From Cordylochernes scorpioides (taxonomy: Eukaryota; Arthropoda; Arachnida; Pseudoscorpiones; Chernetidae), in assembly GCA_030710605.1 (NCBI GenBank), contig CP092880.1:3192981-3256980 (forward strand): 64,000 nt of DNA, given 5' to 3'. The position numbers and the translations under genes are program-made. This document shows, piece after piece, positions 11,744 to 20,408 of this stretch. The notes under the pieces are model-generated. The model did not search any database. It saw only the letters and a list, made by a program, of their open reading frames with translations, and was not told the origin of the DNA. Numbering within the stretch: the first letter of the stretch is position 1; the number at the start of each line of letters is the position of its first letter.

Positions 11744-12009
11744 ATTGCTGTCAGAACTCACTGTCTTTTATCGATTCTAATGCCCATTATAGTTTAAATG
11801 AAAAATCGTTGAAAATGTTTTAGCCCCAGAATATCACTGGCATCAATTCAAATTCAGAGCTTAAAATCAATTTTTGGATGAATAAAGATCAGAATTTCCC
11901 AGCGCACTATGATTTATCTCGATCAACAGAGAAATTTTGCATATTTGCAAGTTACATATCAAGATTTGCATATTTATGTAAAATGAACAGGATCCTGGTA
12001 TATAGAGCT

Positions 12010-12230
12010 CCATCAGCAAGGTGCCTCTTCTTCTTTCCTATATCCACTCAATCATATTAGGGTATCAAGTTGTGACCCTTGATGGTGTCTGTTTGACAAC
12101 CAACATAATTGGGTGAAGTAGAAAGTCTTTGTCATTAAGACTGGGAGCACTACTCAGTGGCAGGCCGACTTAGCTCCAAAAGAAATGGCCGCCTCTGACA
12201 TGAGGAACAGATGCGAAGTGCCTGATAAGG
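12010..12230 (-). repeat. LINE family B tail fused to 5'-region sequence
   Basis: On the minus strand the 3' end of LINE B joins a segment shared with 36350-36470 (GGAGCACTACTCAGTGGCAG in plus orientation). It resembles the internally deleted derivative described at 36275-36650. Confidence 0.6.
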
Positions 12231-12318
12231 ACTGACTCACTTCTACTTGGGGAATGAGCGAGAACTTGGTTTACATTATTGATCTCTTTTACAGAGAAAT
12301 TCCATCATATTGTTTGTG

Positions 12319-12525
12319 GTGCTCCAATGACTCCCCGACTCTTGAAAAACTCCAACCCCACCAGCGAATGCAAGTAACCAAACGGGGCTCTGGCACATTT
12401 GTAAGTGCAAAGTCAAACTGCTTTTCATATGTGTAGACATGTGGTGCACTTACAGTAAAAGCAGTTGCCTACCTCTACCCACCATGATTATCATGACATG
12501 TACTACTAGGGATAAGCAAAAAATA
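12319..12525 (+). repeat. tRNA-derived SINE, 5' truncated
   Basis: The copy lacks the tRNA-like head and starts in the body (CTCCAATGACTCCCCGACTC), ending GGGATAAGC plus A-rich tail. Confidence 0.85.
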
Positions 12526-12811
12526 TTTATATATATTGTTTATAGAAAAATGCAACTTAACCCGAAGTTTTCGAACCAGAAGTCTGGCTTCATCTGGGTT
12601 CTGCCGGATGTTTGCCAATATTGTTTCAACAAATATGACGATTATGATCATGTATTACATTAGCACGTGGGACATTTTAGGAATAACTAAACCTAAATGG
12701 AGATTTTGTCGTTTGGATATTGATCTATAAAAATAAATGGTGCTTTGTTTGTGTGTCTATTTTGACAGGAGAGGTGACCTTTCTTTTCATAAACCTAATA
12801 AGTAGAACTAG

Positions 12812-12985
12812 TCTTTTTCATTATCCCTAGTACATGTGGTAGGGTCATGATAACCATGGTGGGTAGAAGTTGGCAGCTGATTTTATTGTAAGGATACCAC
12901 ATGTCTACGCATGTGAAAAGCAGTTCGGCTTTTGCACTTCGATGTATGTAAGAGCGCCATTTGGTTACTTGAATTTGATGGTGGA
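12812..12985 (-). repeat. tRNA-derived SINE fragment
   Basis: The tail half (TTATCCCTAGTACATGTGG on plus) and part of the body are present; the head is missing. Confidence 0.8.
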
Positions 12986-13079
12986 GTTGGAAAGAACTAG
13001 TCTTACACCATTAAATCTATCATAAAACATAACCCACCATCTTTGTCCACTTTGCCAGCTAAACACCTCTTTGCCAAAT

Positions 13080-13220
13080 TATATAGACTTCATGTGGTCT
13101 CCAGGTGGATGCATCTGTTTGCCAAAGCTGGTGTTGTGGGTTTGTTACCGACCTGAGTCTGCCAGTTTATGGAGACTGTCAATAAATGGTGTCTAGTTTT
13201 GACAGGAAGTGACTTTTGTT
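13080..13220. repeat. Half-copy of the 271-631 foldback element
   Basis: It shares GCCAAAGCTGGTGTTGTGG and TGGTGTCTAGTTTTGACAGG-like sequence with the right arm of the foldback at 471-631. Confidence 0.7.
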
Positions 13221-13224
13221 TTTA

Positions 13225-13345
13225 TTAAACAATATAATGCGGCTTATGGTTGTAGAACGAAATTTGACAACTATACCGCAAATGTTTCTTTTGAACGAAA
13301 AATTGAAATTTATTTTAAGGAGAAATAACGATTATTTCTAACCTT
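13225..13345. repeat. Half-copy of the foldback element at 34918-35072
   Basis: It shares ATAATGCGGCTTAT and TGTTTCTTTTGAACG with the left arm of that palindrome, and ends at the same GAGAAATAACGATTATTTCT centre. Confidence 0.7.
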
Positions 13346-13469
13346 AGGGATGAAGTATGAAAGGATGAATTGTGAAGAGTATAATGATAAACAGAAAAAT
13401 AAAGTGTCCAGGGATGGGAATTATTCTCCTCAGCAAAATTTACATATAGAGATTCACGTAAATTATTAT

Positions 13470-13668
13470 ATATATATTTTGCTTATCCCTAGTACACTTG
13501 GTACAGGCCATGATAATCATGGTGGGTAGTTAGCGACTGCTTTTTACTGTAAGCGCACCACATGTCTACACATGTGAAAGCAGTTCGACTTTGCACTTAC
13601 AAATGTGCCAGAGCCTCGTTTGGTTACTTGCACTCGCTGGTGGGGTTGGACTTTTGCAAAAATCGGAG
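13470..13668 (-). repeat. tRNA-derived SINE, head missing
   Basis: Tail and body are present on the minus strand; the copy stops before the tRNA-like head. Confidence 0.85.
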
Positions 13669-14122
13669 GTACATAAACTATGCTCCAGTGATGTTAATGA
13701 CTCCAGCGTCACTTTTGTACAGCACAGATTACGGAATAGACTCAACTGGCCACACTGTAGAACTTCTCTGCTCGAGAGCTGTGCACAATGGCTACCACAA
13801 CACGTGGTCCACTGTTTACAGTACCTCAAAGAATTCCTGATACAGATTTCATTATATAAATCTCAGATTGAAAAGTGAGAATCCCAAAAGTTGGGGGGTT
13901 TGATATTTTGTTGAGAAATTTCTGTTCATTACCTGGAGGCTGACTTCAATACTCAACTTGGTCGATCTAAACATATGGTGGAAAAATCCTCGTGTAAATT
14001 ACAATCTGCCCCAAATTGAAGGATTGGTGTTTAAGTCGGATTCTAGACTGTTAAAAGGAAGGTATTTTGTGTTCCCATATTTGAACTACATTGGAGTTAG
14101 CTGAGTTTTAGTAAGCTATAGC

Positions 14123-14236
14123 TGTATTGACTCATCCATTGATGAGCTCTACTCTTCCCCGGCAGACACCATAAAAAATCTCAAGTTTTACAAGCTTGAT
14201 ACCTTAGTGTGATTAAGTGGAGATATGAAAGAAGAA
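14123..14236 (+). mobile_element. LINE family B tail with 12-bp target duplication
   Basis: The tail (TGTATTGACTCATCCATTG to GAAAGAAGAA) is flanked on both sides by GTAAGCTATAGC. Confidence 0.85.
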
Positions 14237-14373
14237 GTAAGCTATAGCGAGGTATTTTGTGTTCCCATATTTGAACCATTGGAGTTAGCTGAGTTCTAGT
14301 AAGCTATAGCGAGGTATTTTGTGTTAGCATAATTGAACTATTAGTAAAAGCAAAGTTCTCTACTAAGCTATAG

Positions 14374-14546
14374 CAACAAGGTAATAAAACCAAATCCAAA
14401 TAAAATAGTGTGTGACATTTCGGTAACAGCGTTGTTACCATCTTCAGACAAAAGTATTGAATGAGAAATTTTACCACAGCATGCTGTTTTATTTGGATTT
14501 GGTCTTATTACCTTATGTTTATAATCTATAATCCAAATTGTGCTTT
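14374..14546. mobile_element. Penelope-type mini-element with 12-bp target duplication
   Basis: About 170 bp built from the inverted and direct forms of the Penelope tail, with the conserved CGGTAACAGCGTTGTTACC hairpin. It is flanked by CTAAGCTATAGC on both sides, so it is a complete insertion unit. Confidence 0.82.
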
Positions 14547-14756
14547 ATCTAAGCTATAGCGAGATATTTTTGGTTCCCATAATCCATCTGTCTTATCCCA
14601 AGAATTAGATACAGTAAAAGGAAGAAGTGTTCCATCCAATATCCACAACCCACGTCAAGGCCAATGTCGTGCTAGATACTGTTATCCTACATGTGATTCT
14701 ACAGACCGGCTGGTGTAGCACCTCAATTTAGTGAAAAGAACACAATTACGATTTTG

Positions 14757-14997
14757 ATAAGGCACAATTTAGATTATAAACACAAGGTAATAAGACCAAA
14801 TCCAAATAAATAAATAGTGTGTGATGTTTCAGTAGCAGCATTGTTACCATCTTTAGACAAAAGTACTGAATGAGAAAAATTTCAAAAACATGCTGTGGTA
14901 AAATTTCTCATTCAGTACTTTTGTCTGAAGATGGTAACAACGCTGTGTTACCGAAACGTCACACACTATTTGGATTTGGTCTTATTACCTTGAGTTG
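14757..14997. repeat. Palindromic Penelope-tail element
   Basis: The left half (ACACAAGGTAATAAGACC) is inverted relative to the right half (GGTCTTATTACCTTG). Each half carries the hairpin core, intact on the right (CTGAAGATGGTAACAACG). Confidence 0.8.
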
Positions 14998-15152
14998 AGA
15001 TTTTCTTTCAATTTTTCCATATTTTTTTCCATCTTATTGAATCTTTTTGAAATATAAAACACTTGAAAAATATGAATGCTTGGAATATCTTCTAGTCCTT
15101 TGTTATTGTTTCTGAGCTGTAGATACATGAAAGCTGTTCCCACACGGACACT

Positions 15153-15434
15153 TCATTCCTCTTCCTCCTCAGGACGTGCCAGCCGTAAGTCAACAGCAGG
15201 TGCTGGGAACATGTCCTGCTCCGCCACGAGTTCGTCACTGACTGCGGAGCACCTGTGCAGGTGGATCATGTTGCCCCTGACCCACTCGGAGGGTGGCTCT
15301 ATGGGCCGGCCCCGCTTGAGGAACCACGCCTCGAAGCTGGAGTCATAGGCATCCGAGCGATGGATGTCAGACGGTTGGACACAGGAGCGTAGCTTGGTGG
15401 CAGCTGCGATGAATCTTTTCTTGTCCATGGACAT
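15153..15434 (-). CDS. Terminal coding exon of an unrecognised gene
   Basis: After an acceptor (CTCCAGCAG) the frame reads MSMDKKRFIAAATKLRSC and continues 93 codons, including YDSSFEAWFLKRGRPIEPP and EWVRGNMIHLHRC, to a glutamate run and TGA. The GC-rich composition, distinct from neighbouring repeats, and the lack of repeat copies argue for a real exon. It lies 4.8 kb downstream of the RBR stop on the same strand, so it is likely a different gene or, less likely, an alternative 3' exon. I found no upstream exon and cannot name the protein. Confidence 0.5.
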   Translation of the reverse strand: MSMDKKRFIAAATKLRSCVQPSDIHRSDAYDSSFEAWFLKRGRPIEPPSEWVRGNMIHLHRCSAVSDELVAEQDMFPAPAVDLRLARPEEEEE

Positions 15435-15519
15435 CTGCTGGAGTGGGAATCCTAACAATGGTAAGTACACATCTCTTTTGGTGAGGTACCTTAGTGTTTT
15501 GAGATATTATTATTTTTTT

Positions 15520-15805
15520 GCTTATCCCTAGTATACATGGTACAGGCCATGATAATCATGGTGGGTAGAAGTAGGCGACTGCTTTTACTGTAAGTACACC
15601 ACATGTCTACACATTGTGAAAAGCAGTTTGACTTTGCACTTACAAATGTGCCAGAGCCCCGTTTGGTTACTTGCACTCACTGGTGGGTTTGGACTTTTGC
15701 AAGAATCGAGGGCCATTGAAGCATTTTTTTTTTTTTTAACATAAAAAAAGTGCCCAATGCGGGAATCGAACCCGGGTCGTAGTGGTCGAAAACCAATGTT
15801 TAGAA
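15520..15805 (-). repeat. tRNA-derived SINE, nearly full length
   Basis: Poly-T and TTATCCCTAGTA at the plus-strand left end, B-box complement GGGAATCGAACCCGGG near 15760. Confidence 0.9.
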
Positions 15806-16446
15806 GTGTGGATCCTAAAAATGGTAGTCACATCACTTTTGGTAAAGTACCTTAGTGTTTTGATATGTTCAAGTTACAAATGGATAGAATATTCCAATTG
15901 AAATATCTCATTACATCTTTGAGTGTCAGTATCTTAGCGAAAAGAGTGGTTGCTCTGTCCCTATATAACTTTTACAAAGCAGTAAGTAGGATCTCTTCCA
16001 CTACATGATGGTGATTGATCATCGTGAGGATATTGTTGTAAGCCGGCAATGAGAGAGGAGAATCTGTTTAAGACTAGTGTCTTAGTAAAGGCCTTGTGTG
16101 TATATCTGATATATGCAGTAAAGCTTCCTTGAAATAGCCTTGTTTCCAGAAAGATCTTAAAAATGGCCTTGTCCTTATTGTTATCGGAAGAGCATTGCTC
16201 AATACAAATATTTATATGTAATTCTACCGTCCTAAAAGCTTATGTCCATAGTTTGCTAAAATACCATTTCTAAGATTCCACCCTTCGGTGTAACATATAT
16301 AAACAGAATGATCCAATACAATATTAGAACTCTAAAGAAGCGGTCTGGTAGATTCACAATTGGTGAAACTGCTGGAAAGGTTCACCACTGATGAGTCAAA
16401 CCCTCCCAATATTTTTCATCACAGTAAGGACAGTAGAAGTTTGATA
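15806..16446. other. No recognised gene
   Basis: AT-rich sequence. 15950-16090 repeats sequence from about 740-870. 16360-16445 carries a half-copy of the foldback at 26440 (ACCACTGATGAGTC and CACAGTAAGGACAGTAGAAG). Confidence 0.5.
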
Positions 16447-16903
16447 CAGTAGAGCATCGTTTATCCGAATAAATTGGGGAATGGGGGTGTTCGTATAACC
16501 GATCCTTCCTTCCTTCCTATGTAACTGCATAAACCATGTGTAAAGCAAAGCGTCTAAATCCTTGTTTTCTGCCATTTTCATAGCTTTTCTGTACAAACTT
16601 CCATCTTCATTATCAAGTGCACTACCATAGTTTGTAATGACATCACTATTATTTTTAATGTCCGATATTGTAACATTTCCAACTCCATATTTTCGAGCTA
16701 AGCTTGATCCACTAGCACCCTTTTTCTACCATTTTAAGTTCATCAGTAAAACTGAGAACAACACGTTTACGTTTATGAAACATTGTTGGCAGGATAAAGG
16801 AGCCTGCCGCCAGGTGCCATCCGAGAAGCCCACTATGTTAGCTTTCGGTTTTGGATGAACGATGTTTCAGATAATCAGTATTTGGATAATCGATGTTCTA
16901 CTG
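16447..16903 (-). mobile_element. Tigger/pogo-type DNA transposon remnant
   Basis: The ends CAGTAGAGCATCGTTTATCC and GGATAATCGATGTTCTACTG are inverted repeats flanked by TA. On the minus strand, disrupted frames give a helix-turn-helix-like start and LYRKAMKMAENKDLDALLY, as in the N-terminal DNA-binding region of pogo/Tigger transposases. The catalytic part is missing, so the copy is dead. Confidence 0.8.
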
Positions 16904-16907
16904 TATA

Positions 16908-17218
16908 TGTGTTTTTTTTTTGCTTATCCCTAGTACATGTGGTACAGGCCATGATAATCATGGTGGGTAGTTAGCGACTGCTTTTACTGTAAGTGCGCCA
17001 CATGTCTACACATGTGAAAAGCAGTTCGACTTTGCACTTACAAATGTGCCAGAGCCCCCGTTTGGTTACTTGCACTCGTTGGTGGGGTTGGACTTTTGCA
17101 AGAATCGGGGGCCATTGGAGCATTTTTTTTTTAAACAGAAAAAAGTGTCCAATGCGGGAATCAAACCCGGGTCCTAGTGGTAGAAAACTAACGGTTTAAC
17201 CAGCCTTCCACCGACTCC
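16908..17218 (-). repeat. tRNA-derived SINE, full length
   Basis: All parts are present from the tail (TTATCCCTAGTACATGTGG) to the head (CCTTCCACCGACTCCC). Confidence 0.92.
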
Positions 17219-17224
17219 CACTGT

Positions 17225-17430
17225 ACATGTGTGAAAGAAACATCCGTGTCTTAATGTTTTCATTTGCTATATATAGATGGGGTGTTATATTGATCTGTAT
17301 AAGAATCCTGTCAAAATAAGATCTATTGACTGGTTGCATCAAACTTACACACTTGGGTGACAGCATTTGGGTTGACAGTCAATAGATGGCGTTTTGATTT
17401 TGTCAATAGAGGTGACCTTTATATTTATAA
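17225..17430. repeat. Degraded foldback-related sequence
   Basis: It shares GTCAATAGATGGCG and AGAGGTGACCTTT with the element at 271-631, and TATATAGATGGGG with the foldbacks near 42150 and 54430. Confidence 0.55.
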
Positions 17431-17436
17431 TTAATT

Positions 17437-17548
17437 TGAGCTTTTTTTTTTTTTTTTTGCTTATCCTGAGAGTGTACATGCGGTACAGGCCATGATAATC
17501 ATGTTGGATAGAAGTAGGCGACTGTTTTTACTGTAAGTGCACCACATG
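17437..17548 (-). repeat. tRNA-derived SINE tail fragment
   Basis: Only the poly-A end and about 100 bp of the tail region remain. Confidence 0.8.
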
Positions 17549-17759
17549 TCATTGTAATAGTTTTCTGTATGTGTGTGGAATATCCAGAGTCAATACAAGA
17601 TCCTGGAGAAAGAAGGAAACAGAATAGATGTTTAGTGTTTTAGCTCTGAAGGGCGACTAGCACTATGTCGCTATTTTGTTTTGCTTCAGAAGCCACCTCA
17701 CTGGATATGGAGGTATCTAAATTATAAGAAATGAAAGCATTTAAGCATAAAACATGTTT

Positions 17760-17960
17760 TACACATAAAACAAACTTCTACTGTCCGTACTGCAATGAAA
17801 AAAATATATATTGAGAGGGCTTGGCTCATCATTGGTGAACCCTCCCAGTGGTTTCGCAAATTTAATCTACCAGACCGCTTCTTAGAGCTCTAATACTGTA
17901 TTGGATGATATTCTGATTTTATATGCTACATTGAAAGATGGCATCTTAGAAATGGTGTTT
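17760..17960. repeat. Half-copy of a palindromic MITE
   Basis: It contains CTACTGTCCGTACTGCAATG and the loop segment TGGCTCATCATTGGTGAACC shared with 26490-26590, 41990-42110 and 54230-54370. Confidence 0.65.
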
Positions 17961-18105
17961 AAGCAAACTATGGACATAAGCTTTTAGGACAGTGGAGTTA
18001 CATATGAATACACACACACAAAGACACTCTACATCTCTGATGTAGTTACAGAGCCAAAGTGTCCTTCATAGAGAGATGTCTTCTTACTGGAAACTTGTTA
18101 AATGA

Positions 18106-18333
18106 TTTTTTTTTTTTTTGCTTATCCCTAGTACACGTGGTACAGGCCATGATAATCATGGTGGGTAGTTAGCGACTGCTTTTTACTGTAAGCGCACCAC
18201 ATGTCTACACATGTGAAAGCAGTTCGACTTTGCACTTACAAATGTGCCAGAGCCCCGTTTGGTTACTTGCACTCGCTGGTGGGGTTGGACTTTTGCAAGA
18301 ATCGGGGGCCATTGGAGCATTTTTTTTTTTTTG
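18106..18333 (-). repeat. tRNA-derived SINE, head missing
   Basis: Tail and body are well preserved on the minus strand; the tRNA-like head is absent. Confidence 0.88.
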
Positions 18334-18404
18334 ATCAATTTTGGCAATGAAAATTGTCCTTTGTAGAGAGGTGTCCTCAGGTAGGAATGCTCTTCTCTTG
18401 GAGT

Positions 18405-18560
18405 TATTTCTGTTGTTGTTTCTTATCCCTTTGTGTAAAGATTACACCAATTCCATGAGTCCATGCTCCTCAAGATGTTTGATGATAAGCAGCGGCTTCC
18501 CCCAAAGGTCCTGTTTAGTGTATCTAATGCAAGCCAAAAGGTTAGCTCTAGTGTAGTTAG
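18405..18560 (-). repeat. 3' tail of LINE family A
   Basis: On plus the sequence runs from the GTTGTTGTTTCTTATCCC tail into the end of the ORF (ATGAGTCCATGCTCCTCAAG). Full-length relatives are described at 29711-32312. Confidence 0.82.
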
Positions 18561-18814
18561 GTGAGGTAACCACATACCACCAGATGGGAATTAAAAAAAA
18601 GTTTATTATTAAAGAGGTACTCAGATGTTATCAAAAGGGGGGTTGGGGTGGGAAGCAGTTGAGCAGTTTGGCACAGTCGGAGGGAGGGAGGGCTAACAAC
18701 AGCTAACTTTTGATTTCTTTGCTGAAGTCGGGGAAACAAGAGGAGGTCACTCCTGGACCAGAATGGTGACTAGATGCACGGATCCTTTGGTAGTTGCTAT
18801 CACAATTTGGGAGG

Positions 18815-19130
18815 CCGTTACATGGGGGCCGTCGCACGTAAAATGTGGGCCGTTGCATTTAAAATGGGGGTCATCGCACGTAAAATGGGGGCCATCGCAC
18901 ATAACATGGGGGCTTTTGCACATAACATGGGGGCTGTCACACGTAACATGGGGGCCATTGCATGTAACATGGAGGGCCATCACACATAACATGGGGGCCG
19001 TCTTATGTAACATGGGGGCCATTGCATGTAACATGGGGGCCGTTGTATGTAACATGGGGGCCGTTGTATGTAACATGGGTGCCGTTGCATGTAACATGAG
19101 GGCCGTTGTATGTAACATGGGGGCATGTAA
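18815..19130 (+). repeat. 21-bp minisatellite, about 14 units
   Basis: The unit is about ACATGGGGGCCGTTGCATGTA. Since 21 is a multiple of three, the array is open on both strands and gives repetitive ORFs of 123-176 residues that are not likely genes. Confidence 0.9.
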
Positions 19131-20269
19131 CTTAAGTACCAGGTTGGTTGGTGTGGTAAGGACTACCTGTCAGCACGAGGGAGAACATATTGCAAAGCTC
19201 ATTTCAAATATTGCCAAGGGAATAGCTTTGTTATCATTATTTAGATTATTTTTTTTTTATTACAAATATGGGGAGTTTAAAAAAGCGTTTTAAAAAATTG
19301 TCTCATTTCATAGTAAAAAAAAAAAAGAAGAATTTTATAAATATAAAAAAAGGATTTGTTTATATAAAAACTGGATTCTTAGTGAGTTGTATACAAAGAG
19401 TTGTTTATGAAATATGGACAGACAGAACTTTCTTTCCTTCATATGGGCAGCAGCAGGGAGGTTGGATTCTAGGGATATGGCAAAACATGTTGGGTGCTAA
19501 CAATCCCTGTGCTCCACCAAAATAATGAAACCTACTTCATACTTTCAGAGAACTAACTCCACACAAGACTATACACATGACTAGCAACCTTCTACTAGAT
19601 TTCCCACCAGTGTAGCTCAACTTTTGATTGGCCGGCCCTCAGGCCTGCTGGTAGTAACAATCTGTCAAAATATTTTACTGACCACTTTTGTTTCTAAAAC
19701 TTCAATAGGTATATAACTACAAGTTTAAAAATCCTTATTTAAAAAAAAAAAAAATCTAAAATTAAGGCGGCATTGACATAAAAAAAATCGCATATAAAAG
19801 TTTCTAATAGGGAAATTTTGCTTTTTTTTAAATGCAGATAGGTAAAGAAAAAATCTTTGAGAACAGGTCAAAAAAACTTTCCGCAGACCATTTCATTGAA
19901 CTAAACTGCTGGAAGTAAAACTTTTAGGATTGTACACCACCTACAATGGGGGAGGAGTAACACCAAACAACATCTAGAACTTAGAGAGATAAAAATTCAT
20001 TGCAACATCCTTTTTTCTTTAAAAGTTGTATATAAACAACATAGGTAAAACCACCATCATTTAACTAGCAATGGGAGGTTTCATATCTTGTGGAAACAGT
20101 GATATGCTAACTATATAAATACCCCAGGACCTCGTAGAAAGTTATAAATAGATAGATATAAGAATGCTAATATAGGTCTAACACAACTAGAGGCAAAACT
20201 ACACCATCAGCTGACAGTATACTTCCACCATGGATATATATAAAAGTAACAAAGGGAGAGCTGGAATGA
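19131..20269. other. Region downstream of the RBR stop codon; no gene recognised
   Basis: On the minus strand this would hold the 3' untranslated region of the RBR gene. I see no convincing AATAAA on that strand. The region is AT-rich with several homopolymer runs. Confidence 0.4.
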
Positions 20270-20408
20270 TCACTGAAGGCAGAGGACATGCTTGGAGGGC
20301 TTGGAAGTTCCTGTGGTCTCCACCAGGTTGAGGCTCTGCTGGAGGTCTGGCTCCTTGAGATAGAGGCTGCGGAGAGGGTTGTCCTCTGGGAACAGGTCTG
20401 CACAGCAC
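20270..20408 (-). CDS. ANKIB1: RBR ligase terminal exon
   Basis: After acceptor AACCAG the phase is completed to Trp, then 45 codons (including [20 protein letters not shown]) reach a TGA at 20272-20270. The phase fit and coding-like composition support it. I see no clear AATAAA just downstream. Confidence 0.75.

Larger units (their letters stand above)
14043..14590 (+). repeat. Degenerate 60-75-bp tandem repeat interrupted by two retroelements
   Basis: Units contain GAGGTATTTTGTGTTCCCAT, GGAGTTAGCTGAGTT and AAGCTATAGC; about four units are visible. A LINE tail sits at 14123-14236 and a Penelope mini-element at 14374-14546, both placed directly after AAGCTATAGC. Confidence 0.8.

Noticed and set aside
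18747..19293. ORFs of 123 and 176 codons rich in CNMGA or MLHTTAP repeats
   Set aside because: They arise from the 21-bp minisatellite on both strands.
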